From Stagnimonas sp965279705 (GTDB lineage: Bacteria > Pseudomonadota > Gammaproteobacteria > Nevskiales > Nevskiaceae): 64,000 nt of DNA. The translations under genes and the position numbers were made by a program. The stretch spans positions 1,178,001 to 1,242,000 of the forward strand of contig OZ257257.1 of the NCBI GenBank assembly GCA_965279705.1, read 5' to 3'. Shown piece by piece: positions 20,001 to 25,119 of this stretch. The notes under the pieces are model-generated. The model was not told where the DNA came from and ran no database searches. It was given only the letters and a program-made list of their open reading frames with translations. Numbering within the stretch: the stretch's first letter is position 1; the number at the start of each line of letters is the position of its first letter.

Positions 20001-21551
20001 AATCAGGTTCAGGGTGCTGTTGCCGGAATTGCTGAAATCCAGGTTGACGTCGGCATTGAGAAGTAGATCACCTGGCTGACTGCCGCCACCGTTGACGGTC
20101 TGCACGGTGACGTTGCCGCCGTTTGCCAATGCATCGGTAATCACGCCCACCTCAATGGTGGCGTCATCGCCTGTGGAGGTGAAAGTCGATGAGGTCTGCG
20201 ACACCCCAATCAGACCGCCACCACCGCCGGCGACGATGGTGAGGTTGTAGGGGTCGATCAGCCAGCTGCCGCCGCTGCCCAGCGGGCCGCCGGTGATCTT
20301 TGGTGCGGTGTCGATGGCGAGGCCGCCGTGGCTGGAGGTTTCCACATCACCGCCATTGCCGCTGCTGGCACCGACCGCCGAGACGAGCCCGGCGACCACG
20401 GTGTTGTGATCGGACCACAGCACGATGTTGCCGCCCTTGCCTTCATCCAGCGCGTCGGCACGAACGGTGGCGGTGGGTGCGAGATAGGTGCGTGCCGCGG
20501 TGGTCAGGCCTTCGCCACCCTGCCAGCCGCCACCGATGCGGATCACGCCGCCGCCGGTCGCGCCGCTGGCATCAAGCGTGCCGCTATTGACCAGCACGTC
20601 CTGATCGCCCAACACCTGGATGGTGCCGCCGCTGCCCGTTTCGCTGGTTGCGGTGAGCGTGCCGCTGTTTTCGGTATTGCCACCAAGGGCTTCGAGCACG
20701 ATGACGCCATCCTGCTCGCCGATGCTGGCTGCACGCACCGTGCCGCTGTTGTTGACGGCCGTGGCGGCGAGTTCACGCGCCACCTTGGCCGCCATGAACA
20801 CGCGGCCACCGTCGGCCATCAGGCTGCCGGTATTGGTTACGCCCGCCACATCGCTCAAGGCGGCCGCATCGATGCGGTAGCTGATGAGGCCGGTGTCGTT
20901 CATGTCGAGCGTCAGGCCCGCGCCGCTGGCGAGCACCACGTCGCCGAGGCGTGTCTGGATCAAGCCGCCGTTACGCACATCGCCGCTGGCCAGCACCACG
21001 AAGCCGCCATCGCGTGCGGTGATGACGCCATCGTTGCTCACTGTCGCCGGGTTGGCATCGCCTGCCAGCACATAGCGGCCCGCCATGAAATCCTCATTGC
21101 GGATATCGAGCGTGGAGGCAACCAGACTGCCGACATCGACACGGCTGCCAGCGCCGAACATCACCCCTTGCGGGTTGATGAGAAACACGCGGCCGTTGGA
21201 GGTGAGGTTGCCGAAGATCGCGCTGGCATCGCCACCGATCACCCGGTTGAGGATCGCCGCCGAGGCGGAGGGCTGCACGAAGTTGACCGTCTCGCCACTG
21301 CCGATGCCGAACTGCTGCCAGTTGATGACGGCCGACGCGCTTTGCTGCTGGATGGTGGTGAGGCCAGAGCCGCCATTGATGCTGGCCTGACCTGCCACCA
21401 CGCTGCCGCCAGTGGGGTTGCCGATTGCCGCGAGCGGCAACAGTGCTACAGGCAGCAAGGCCCAGCGGGCCTGCAGCAGCGGCCTCACGATGAGGCTTGG
21501 ACGCATCAAATCGGCTTGATGACCGGGGCGCTGCATCGGGGCTTTTTTCAT
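8064..21551 (-). CDS. Giant filamentous-haemagglutinin-like TpsA exoprotein (4495 residues)
   Basis: A two-partner-secretion substrate. Residues 1-43 form a long signal peptide (n-region of about 29 residues, then WALLPVALLPLAAIG) that does not match the extended ESPR consensus. Residues about 45-280 are the TPS domain, with NLTSNGRVFLINPQG and the following GAGSRVDVGSLVAST. A conserved passage GGSWLIDPYNLTIVAGGGG follows near residue 430, then almost 4000 residues of short Gly/Ser/Thr/Asn-rich strands typical of a right-handed beta-helix, including a threefold repeat of about 1 kb. The protein ends in a Pro-rich spacer (DNA about 8238-8350) and a globular tail with a lone cysteine in QCDAIQ. 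No VENN motif or toxin-like C-terminus is seen, so a CdiA role is unlikely. AGGAG lies 6 nt before the ATG. tpsB is 12 bp upstream. Likely an adhesin or biofilm matrix protein. Confidence 0.95.
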   Translation of the reverse strand: MKKAPMQRPGHQADLMRPSLIVRPLLQARWALLPVALLPLAAIGNPTGGSVVAGQASINGGSGLTTIQQQSASAVINWQQFGIGSGETVNFVQPSASAAILNRVIGGDASAIFGNLTSNGRVFLINPQGVMFGAGSRVDVGSLVASTLDIRNEDFMAGRYVLAGDANPATVSNDGVITARDGGFVVLASGDVRNGGLIQTRLGDVVLASGAGLTLDMNDTGLISYRIDAAALSDVAGVTNTGSLMADGGRVFMAAKVARELAATAVNNSGTVRAASIGEQDGVIVLEALGGNTENSGTLTATSETGSGGTIQVLGDQDVLVNSGTLDASGATGGGVIRIGGGWQGGEGLTTAARTYLAPTATVRADALDEGKGGNIVLWSDHNTVVAGLVSAVGASSGNGGDVETSSHGGLAIDTAPKITGGPLGSGGSWLIDPYNLTIVAGGGGGLIGVSQTSSTFTSTGDDATIEVGVITDALANGGNVTVQTVNGGGSQPGDLLLNADVNLDFSNSGNSTLNLIAFNDIQLNGNIFGSGSSGNPTSLTLTLNAGSAINFNGPMLSTNGGAITATANGNISINSNINTGGGAASFSGVSETSNIAITGSVFTAGGDLTLSSGLDAGIGFGFFPTSSLNAGATGTLRLTAGTNGISYSSSSPTLNGYDVVLDSDGSIALSGTSITALNQAAFSATTGSINLGQLTAGAGLTLTATNGSISTGSVSIGNDDFAGDLTGTASGDLSLGTVRQNASEPGSPFGHLSLSAGGNLSATFEVEYLSAGLTASSIYLSQDNGYGGGINFKDSEGGDLTLLTATSGGITLRARSALSTYGNIDLTASGSIQLQTDGDVTVGALNAGGPLEICGFAGACAGDDAPRAVSVNTGSITTTSSDAFGNAGNANADVRILASQSIYIDGDVTTSAISTNDSGAGNQASAIFVANTTDGAITVTGNISTLAHVGYDSAGTLLTGNIFSGNATAAADITLSMNSEQGASLNTGSIYSDARAINNSSSNLALTNADITLTNDGGSIGVTRAVDQDDSTVISAIGIATNQTGAARADANVTVTASSGGGISLSHDESDTTVGDDLFALGLATASGVGTYSSNVVLGADGDIVAGNLVASGSTLNLTSNFSSIDIASLSGGISNPLDANTPQLNDLTLAAYGGYLAVRMLDDDTPVLWAVAGNTAITTRSAFDYSNLDLSAAGRIAVSSDGTLDLGNITSQQSGIYLQANGSLDSARPGFAVTACEADCDVGTTLLPSIGNPVDLTTGDLVANNGDLTVFNTSGGNIAVGSIGGANLGLVDIQSFGLLRINEGIATTVTAQRINLLTGADDPNSQMLAIDAGLLNLVTTGGSVTVNAGLTEENLDENDNPVTLTTPGSIVLGNITTNINGAAGTGEAFVFVNSAGGDVTLGSISTASLGTSIVTNYQDSSGNFHFIGGGDVYIGAGGSLVTGAISTSASGAGSGRASVSLLAGGDNTVMGAITTSATATEGSVQGETDTANASLYVFSDTGNISVSGDITTTATVGQEDAAIANPATADASVLIFNGDTDNGPITIQTAGIITRATAYGTPTMEVVEGGPPPAANAYANIEIRTDYLENETPGSYGGSIIAGGSSGLITNVALTPGGVGDANITAFVMGGGITLSGPVQTSASGYLDLLTRGADIRPAGDITLNGAIGSAALAPISVRIDSGAALHFSDIYGGTVSLSSGGDMSSTAADGHLSVTSLTVNPPTQGDSSNTGKITIQPNNGNAAVLGNSITIDAARSLVTSGLFDTTLRDANGTPTGGLGSLTIRTGDGRANITTGTPTSGSIDFRNPTDTNPNTNFFGGITFNTGNLSVQAQDFGITSDVTLGGSLSLISTAGGISALALNAGSDLSLVSAQGLSASSLTAGGILSATANNGDLVVDDLATVASGDGVVNGGSVVLETGSFGNISAGAVTATTGNVRIDAQVDNSNTAASDVSLGSVTSTLGNVSINSGAFGTSTRISSITAAGNVNVDDCFIGCDSHILTEIGSITSSGTISIGTLNTAHSVSVDSINATAGNASDATLQGGAGLAVGTLENVAGLAALSAGSAMLALDSATAGSLSLSAGSITSRTVGGPISLVSEGSDISVNAASLTANGLTLHSAGGIDLANTAVDAGAALATLQADAGNVTLSSASGGTVTLQATGNVGSSGTALTLAATNGDLSVTATSLTSTGSLNLTTTGGNIALGSTAIVAGTTAALDSAGSITADDITAVSGITAYSGGGNAILLGDLQATGPAGSILVGERSLLDGVTDAGTISVGLLTTAGSAQIASQDGNVTVQGFAATRLAAQADLIASSGTLTLGNAANAPGILNLTGNNGIIFTTPLLANTFANTALGLTVGGSTALTLGDLNTRSFSLTTGNGTVTLGNIAATQTLGLTGSGNITAASLAGNSGVTLQAGSLDVGSVSSSAGSIVGTIAGATTFNTLTAATGIDISSAAGALKVNSLARTTSGDLALGGATLEAATVDAVNGNTTLTGSTVKVDSASGTGVTINASTLLTTRGTGVLTIAATGTPGITLNTPAIQAADVVLGSAAGGIQLGAANLVSTGDASLTSLGAIAGTGAITATDLLDINSTNGSINIGTLSGNTVQVDAASGNVTVAGLASPVGATLAELHARSGTLSLGAISNAPATLILEGNTGIVLGTPLSSTALTATDLSLIVGSNAGLSAGNLDTRNFTLTAGTGPVTLGNVTALQMLSLDADGSVTASSLSGGNGVSLSAASLAVANATSSSAGNIVGNIAGAASFNTLSAATGIDVASSSGLLTITNGATTTAGNITLGASTLDVGNITASTGNITLNSSSAIIGRLRGNGVILNTAAGLTGRSGTGINITALGATGISGAASLISGNTVSLVSAGGIQLGNSAITANSGAVVLDSSGAVTAGTVAGVGNVTVNTRNASNISLGTVTATGSAGNVLIGERSTGGNIDAGVITVGVISGAGQLTVASEGGNVTVGGIGGSPRATRADLSSSGTLTLGTLTNAPGTLNLTGLNGLVLGSALAGNLTATNLSLTTQSSSVLSLGNLTVGALNVQTGSGGASLGAVNSASTLTLGGNGAYTASGPLTAVSLITLGGTGFSGGSVTSTAGGITGSFSGLGSFGAVQAAQDVMLTSTANRLTFGSTVISTGGDITLLAAQDVSLLAGATANAGAITLTGTAGGVSTGGDLVAQDDLKISSTSGRINLPGQTRSTAGNVLVSTGSVNTGVVLDPQGTPLQVGLFVNDGRAANLFQVTSGGNIAINNLEAGAVTVNTTGSLSSISAIDLASTVGDLSVTASSIQAPTLTLDSAAALSRSAPINVAGLTTLVAGSGTLSLANITTNSLDATARSLFSTGAIVLPGTLSLTATQGNIITGALTAASITESATTGIRNGALVATSGSITVTTGNALTTGRVSAVTGATLSTTGALTINGPLTVSNGDALLTATGNVLLGGSGTASGAFTVTSDNDIVGNSSAGLNITAGTVSLDAEGNITSASAPLSLTSTVGNLTVSADSITGPNVSLDAETTLIRTGLINTTGLANIAATVGTVSLDGITAGSLLARGPSISAGNAITLTGFIDLLASNGALTVADLAAGGPITLVANAGNVTAGSITGSSASLTSSAGKDVTISGLGNVTGLLSISSGRNIFAHDLRGGSLALNATGNLSDSGHVYLTATSLTGTVSGNIENLNAPDVRLDVAGDVTLDVNGSINTGAAGSIRITSVQDITDLDPLNTGTLTITAPSVNFSAGTVVASTLATITASNGGINLDGFKGGALVANSTNGDIEINNASTSGALTARAVNGNIYGSYNGGIVTLDADNNIDANVTADGLARLTARTGFVGVDTVTAGSILLSAATDIEGSDTNSVVLRSTSGNIGISAPVINAGLVDISSAGAINLGSTNINAGTATGNVVLNAATGAAAFNQITTRDLSVTAATINNTAALVIAGDVTLQTTAGNLITGAVTAGGDLELLSAGAIQTAALQGGSVTVISGDTGDVTTGNIAAAGDIVLRGGSRISAGSLVSTGLASESGGTIDLLSYGDIDVAALRGNNATVLSYGGNVRVARADLSGIGSLTAAAGSVATDDFTAGTISISGSQLRNYTLASGEGGYGGYGGDINLTSTVGSITVSAPITSEGAVTLDSATGITVSGIEATRDVSLAAQQGVIRATGSYRTLGNIQMLAQSGGITLDNSSIEGNLSYLAADTITATEAVNIDVAALSAAGRILDFSGANIVVGQGEAPMSSDFGLINALGQQGFILPSSLVPNASFDATEALTLASVSGTAHYIVLRAPVASLPNFGSISSTAGDLFLQYAPTDNAADFTFDLAQLSFANSAATFAFGSSDYMGAIFITDPSTGIVQTPDKALTADGNNTNYITLSSGTTFGAETLQTATTGQVVVLGPATPTTPPAPPPPAPPPPTPEPPIPPPPAPTPVPVPDPVAGISDQNLVLLGDQLIPAEKKRLVTEFSESQLFLPDELLVTRDSVEQASQQCDAIQ
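11750..14800 (-). repeat. Threefold degenerate repeat of about 1 kb inside tpsA
   Basis: Three successive protein segments share the same order of motifs. Corresponding landmarks are GTLTLGNAANAPGILNLTGN (DNA near 14560), GTLSLGAISNAPATLILEGN (near 13600) and GTLTLGTLTNAPGTLNLTGL (near 12540), so the period is about 960-1060 bp. The motif ILVGERS/VLIGERS recurs near 14760 and 12730 but is lost in the middle unit. The units have diverged at the DNA level, which speaks for old internal duplications. Boundaries are approximate. Confidence 0.75.
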
Positions 21552-21563
21552 GGGTAACTCCTG

Positions 21564-23213
21564 CTAAAAGGCGAGGGAGAACACGCCGTAGAAGCGGCCG
21601 TCCTCCTTGCCATCGCTGACCGGCGTGTTGGAGGCCGGTGTCGCGTAATCCATCTTGAGGCTCAAGTTGCGGTAGCCGATATCGAAACCAAACCCGTAAC
21701 TGGCCAGCGACACATCCTGCGGCTGGCTGCCGAGGGGGAAGCGATCTGCCTGATGCTGCCGCACCGCGCCGGCGTCATAGAACAGGCGCGGCGTCAGTAC
21801 CGCCTTGCCGGCCAGATAGTTGCGACGCAAGGTCAGCTGCGCGAGATAACCCCAGTCACCGCGAGCCTCGGAGGGCGCATAACCGCGCACCGTGCTGGGG
21901 CCGCCAATCGAGAACTTCTGGGTATCGGGCAACGGGTCGACGCCATAGACGAACTGGGTGCGCGTCAACAGCTGCAAGTCGTAGGGCAGGGGCGTGAGCT
22001 GTTGTAGGTCAACATCAACTTTCAACGGCACGCTCGCCGTATCGGTGGCGGCGTTGTAGCCGGTGAAGTTGCTGCTCAGCAGCAGTGCCAGCTGGGTCAC
22101 GGAGCGGTTGGCATAGGTACGGGCAAAGTTGCCGCCCACTTCCATCACGGTCACGGCCGTTTCGGCGAAGGTGATGCCGCTGAAGTCGGTATTCGCACGG
22201 GTATCGTTGACGGCGGCAAGCACGTTGAACTGGTCGTAGCCGTTGTCCAGCACCGGCACATACAGCTCGCCGCGGGTGCTGCTGTTGCTGCCGGTCACGC
22301 CCTGAAAGGTACCGGCTACCTTGAACTCGGCATAGCCATAGCTCACGTTGATGCGTGAGGCGCCGACGCCGGTGGGCAGTGAGTAGGCGGCCGCACCGTA
22401 TTTGAGCAAGCCCTCGCGCGAGCGCAGGCCTGTCAGCGAAAGCTGGTCGGCAGCGCCCAGCGGATTGTTGAGGGTGAGCTGCGCGCCGGTGCGGATCACA
22501 CCGATGTTTTCGGTACCGGCGTTATCGACGAATAGACTGCCCTCAAAGGGCGTTTCTTTCGCCAGCACGACGATATCGGAGCTGCCGTATTCCTCGCCCG
22601 GTTGCAGACGGGCACGCACATCGAGGCCCGGCAGATCGTCAAGGAGGCGCAATTTGGTTTCGAAGTCGCTGGCCTTGTAGACGCGGCCCTCGTCGGTATC
22701 GAGAAAAAACCCTAGTTCATCCTTGGAGTAGCTCTTGATGCCTTCGTATTTCACCTTGCCGATGCGGCCTTCGATCACTTCGAGTCGCACCGTGCCTTCG
22801 GTGACCTTCTGTGCCGGCACCACGGCGGAGGCTAGCGTGTAGCCCTGCCGCACATAAAACTCCGTGATCTTGTCCGCGGCCTCGTAGAGATCAATCAGCG
22901 TGATCGGCTTACCGGTGTAGCTGCTGATGACGTCGTTGAGCTCGTCACTCGCATACAGGGTGTTGCCTGCAAACTCGAAGTGTTCGACCGTGATGGTCTT
23001 GGCCACCGTTGCAGGTGCGATATTCGTGCGCGGCGCAGGCTCGCCGCCGGGTGCGAGCAGAGGTTGCGGCGGCTTGAGTTCAGGTGCGCGCTTGAGCGTG
23101 TCTTGCACCGCGCCCGGCGTGATGGGTGGTTGGGCCGTAGCGGCGGTAGCCGCGACCCCCATCGCTGCAATCCACCCCATACCCACTACCCTGCTGATGG
23201 AAACCAATCCCAT
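21564..23213 (-). CDS. TpsB outer-membrane transporter (ShlB/FhaC/HecB family)
   Basis: A 549-residue Omp85-superfamily pore that exports the downstream TpsA. It begins with a signal peptide (GWIAAMGVAATAATAQ, to about residue 28), followed by a Pro-rich linker, POTRA 1 (about 74-150, ITVEHFEFAGNTLY to LEVIEGRIG), POTRA 2 (about 151-222) and a 16-stranded barrel domain (about 225-549). The hallmark of the family, VRGY, is at 442-445 within IGGPSTVRGYAPSEARGDWG, and the protein ends with the aromatic residue expected for outer-membrane insertion (SLAF). It is the first gene of the leftward operon; tpsA starts 12 bp after its stop. A GGGAcGAG stretch a few bases before the ATG is the probable ribosome binding site. 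Confidence 0.95.
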   Translation of the reverse strand: MGLVSISRVVGMGWIAAMGVAATAATAQPPITPGAVQDTLKRAPELKPPQPLLAPGGEPAPRTNIAPATVAKTITVEHFEFAGNTLYASDELNDVISSYTGKPITLIDLYEAADKITEFYVRQGYTLASAVVPAQKVTEGTVRLEVIEGRIGKVKYEGIKSYSKDELGFFLDTDEGRVYKASDFETKLRLLDDLPGLDVRARLQPGEEYGSSDIVVLAKETPFEGSLFVDNAGTENIGVIRTGAQLTLNNPLGAADQLSLTGLRSREGLLKYGAAAYSLPTGVGASRINVSYGYAEFKVAGTFQGVTGSNSSTRGELYVPVLDNGYDQFNVLAAVNDTRANTDFSGITFAETAVTVMEVGGNFARTYANRSVTQLALLLSSNFTGYNAATDTASVPLKVDVDLQQLTPLPYDLQLLTRTQFVYGVDPLPDTQKFSIGGPSTVRGYAPSEARGDWGYLAQLTLRRNYLAGKAVLTPRLFYDAGAVRQHQADRFPLGSQPQDVSLASYGFGFDIGYRNLSLKMDYATPASNTPVSDGKEDGRFYGVFSLAF

Positions 23214-23354
23214 AGCTCGTCCCTTTTTGCTTTGGTTAGCATTTTTTACGAGGCACGAATATAACTGACCGATGGAAAGCCAGCTATTGGCTGGATGTGA
23301 CGGACATCATGCTTGCCGGCCTTGCTCGCAAGGCAGGCCAACCCGCTAAACGTC

Positions 23355-23383
23355 TCGCCATCCGTGTGGCTAGCGCATACACT
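23355..23383 (+). promoter_or_regulatory. Candidate promoter of the gcv operon
   Basis: TCGCCA (23355-23360) and TACACT (23378-23383) are separated by 17 bp and each match 4 of 6 bases of the sigma-70 consensus. The predicted start, 7 nt after the -10 box, is 23390, which is precisely the first base of the P1 stem of riboswitch aptamer 1. That coincidence supports the call more than the hexamers do. Confidence 0.4.
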
Positions 23384-23389
23384 GCGGCC

Positions 23390-23545
23390 GCAGACGAGAG
23401 AGACCGGCTCACCCCGGCACCGAAGGCGCAAATCCGCTCGGAATCGCTCAGGTAAAAGGATCGTTTGCGAAGACACAACTCTGGAGAGCGCCTGTTCAGC
23501 AGGCCACCGAAGGCGCACCAACGCTCAGGTTAAAGGACAGAGGGG
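23390..23545 (+). promoter_or_regulatory. Tandem glycine riboswitch in the gcvT leader
   Basis: Two glycine aptamers lie in series. Aptamer 1 (23390-23468) is closed by P1 arms GCAGACGA and TCGTTTGC and has GAGAG, the CACCGAAGGCGCAAAT segment and CGCTCAGGTAAAAGGA. Aptamer 2 (about 23479-23542) is closed by CTCTG and CAGAG and repeats the conserved parts: GGAGAG, CACCGAAGGCGCACCAA, CGCTCAGGTTAAAGGACAG. The elements have the spacing of the known glycine class and the downstream genes are gcvT, gcvH, gcvPA and gcvPB, its usual targets. Glycine riboswitches of this type normally switch glycine cleavage genes on when glycine is abundant. No terminator with a T-run follows, so control is more likely at translation. 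Confidence 0.95.
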
Positions 23546-23571
23546 CGGATGCACTCCACTACCGGCATCCG
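23546..23571 (+). promoter_or_regulatory. Hairpin between riboswitch and gcvT start
   Basis: CGGATGC (23546-23552) and GCATCCG (23565-23571) form a perfect 7-bp stem with a 12-nt loop, ending 2 nt before the ATG at 23574. The only purine-rich ribosome-binding candidate, AGAGGGG (23539-23545), lies directly before the stem. Folding the hairpin would bring it close to the start codon. The same purines overlap the 3' strand of the aptamer 2 P1 helix. Confidence 0.5.
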
Positions 23572-23573
23572 TC

Positions 23574-24671
23574 ATGACGCTCAAGCACACCGCGCTGCAC
23601 GCCGAACACCTCGCTCTCAACGCCCGCCTGGTCGACTTTGCCGGTTGGGATATGCCGATTCAGTACACCGGGCCTTTGGATGAGCACCACGCGGTGCGCC
23701 AGGGTGCGGGCATGTTCGATGTTGCGCACATGTCGGCGGTCGATCTCACCGGCCCGCGCACTCGCGAGTTCCTGCGCCATCTCGTCGCTAATGACGTCGC
23801 CAAGCTCACCGTGGCCGGTCGCGCGCTCTACACCTGCATGCTGCGGCCCGACGGTGGCGTCATCGATGACCTCATCATCTATTTCCTGAATGAAGGCTGG
23901 TTCCGTCTGGTGGTCAACGCCGGCACCACCGAGAAAGACTTGGTGTGGATCAGCCAGCAGGCGGCTGCCTTTGAGGTGAGCGTCAAACATCGCAGCGATC
24001 TGGGCATTCTCGCTGTGCAGGGCCCCACGGCCCGCACCACGGTGGCCAAATATCTGCCTGCAGCCCTCGCTGAAAAATCGCTGGCCTTGATTGCGTTCCA
24101 GGCCGCCTACGAGGGCGACCTGTTCGTCGGCCGCACCGGCTACACCGGTGAGGATGGCTTCGAGCTGATCCTGCCGCATGCCGATCTGGTCACGCTCTGG
24201 CAGAAGCTGGTTGCTGATGGCGTGAAGCCCTGCGGTCTCGGCGCGCGCGACACGCTGCGCCTCGAAGCGGGCATGAATCTGTATGGGCAGGACATGGACG
24301 AGACCAAGCATCCGCTGGAGTCCGGCTTGGGCTGGACGCTGGACTTCAGCGATGCAGCACGCGACTTCATCGGCCGTGCCGCGCTTGAACCCTTGCGTGG
24401 TGGCAAGTCCCCCAAGAATTTTGTCGGCCTGCTGCTCGAAGGCCGTGGTGTGCTGCGTGCCCATATGCCGGTGCGCTTCGCCAACGGTGCGACGGGTGAA
24501 ACCACCAGCGGCGGCTTTGCGCCGAGCATGAAGCAGTCCATCGCCTTCGCCCGCGTCGATGCCTCGGCCGAAGGCAACGTCGAAGTCGAAATCCGCGGCC
24601 AGTGGGTCGCTGCCCGCATCGTCAAGCCGCCCTTTGTCCGCAACGGCAAAGTGCTGATCGCAACCCCTTAA
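23574..24671 (+). CDS. gcvT: Glycine cleavage system T protein (aminomethyltransferase)
   Basis: A 365-residue tetrahydrofolate-dependent aminomethyltransferase: it takes the aminomethyl group from lipoylated GcvH and releases ammonia and 5,10-methylene-THF. Family blocks are LVDFAGWDMPIQYTG near the N-terminus, HHAVRQGAGMFDVAHMSAVDL, the GYTGEDGFELILP segment and CGLGARDTLRLEAGMNLYGQ DMDE. The frame is open for 87 codons further upstream, but that part overlaps the riboswitch; the ATG at 23574 begins the conserved protein and no other in-frame start lies nearby. It is the first gene of gcvT-gcvH-gcvPA-tpx-gcvPB and is preceded by a glycine riboswitch. Confidence 0.96.
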   Translation: MTLKHTALHAEHLALNARLVDFAGWDMPIQYTGPLDEHHAVRQGAGMFDVAHMSAVDLTGPRTREFLRHLVANDVAKLTVAGRALYTCMLRPDGGVIDDLIIYFLNEGWFRLVVNAGTTEKDLVWISQQAAAFEVSVKHRSDLGILAVQGPTARTTVAKYLPAALAEKSLALIAFQAAYEGDLFVGRTGYTGEDGFELILPHADLVTLWQKLVADGVKPCGLGARDTLRLEAGMNLYGQDMDETKHPLESGLGWTLDFSDAARDFIGRAALEPLRGGKSPKNFVGLLLEGRGVLRAHMPVRFANGATGETTSGGFAPSMKQSIAFARVDASAEGNVEVEIRGQWVAARIVKPPFVRNGKVLIATP

Positions 24672-24704
24672 GCATTCAAACCGTCCACTCGCAGGAGCCT
24701 TTAC

Positions 24705-25088
24705 ATGAGCAATACCCCCGCCGAACTCAAGTACGCCAAATCCCACGAGTGGGTGAGACTTCAGCCCGATGGCACGGTCACCATCGGCATCACTGACCAC
24801 GCGCAGCACGCGCTGGGCGATCTGGTGTTCGTCGAAACCCCCAAGGTCGGCCGCAAGCTGGCGGCGGGTGAGTCCTGCGCGGTGGTCGAGTCGGTAAAGG
24901 CAGCTAGCGACGTCTACGCGCCGATTGCCGGTGAAGTGATTGCCGTCAATGACGCCCTGACGACCGCGCCCGAAGTGCTCAATACCGACCCCTACGTCGG
25001 CGGCTGGATGTGGAAGATGAAGCCCGCCGATGCCGGTGATGTCGCTGGCCTGCTCGATGCCGCTGCCTACACCGCGACGCTCGGCTAA
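24705..25088 (+). CDS. gcvH: Glycine cleavage system H protein
   Basis: A 127-residue lipoyl carrier protein that shuttles the aminomethyl intermediate between GcvP and GcvT. The biotinyl/lipoyl fold is evident, and K65 in CAVVESVKAASDVYAP is the lipoylation site. The start LKYAKSHEWVRLQPDGTVTIGI and the C-terminal NTDPYVGGWMWKMKP are typical. AGGAGC precedes the ATG by about 7 nt. It follows gcvT after 33 bp and precedes gcvPA by 31 bp. Confidence 0.97.
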   Translation: MSNTPAELKYAKSHEWVRLQPDGTVTIGITDHAQHALGDLVFVETPKVGRKLAAGESCAVVESVKAASDVYAPIAGEVIAVNDALTTAPEVLNTDPYVGGWMWKMKPADAGDVAGLLDAAAYTATLG

Positions 25089-25119
25089 ATACTGATTTCT
25101 CTATTGCTTTAGGAACACC

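Noticed and set aside
23255..23290. Possible promoter of the TPS operon (TATATT on the minus strand at 23258-23263)
   Set aside because: The -10-like hexamer is good, but no acceptable -35 hexamer lies 16-18 bp upstream, so it is not listed as a feature.
23313..23573. N-terminal extension of gcvT by 87 residues
   Set aside because: The segment is the glycine riboswitch; the extra residues have no similarity to GcvT proteins, and the ATG at 23574 begins the conserved start.
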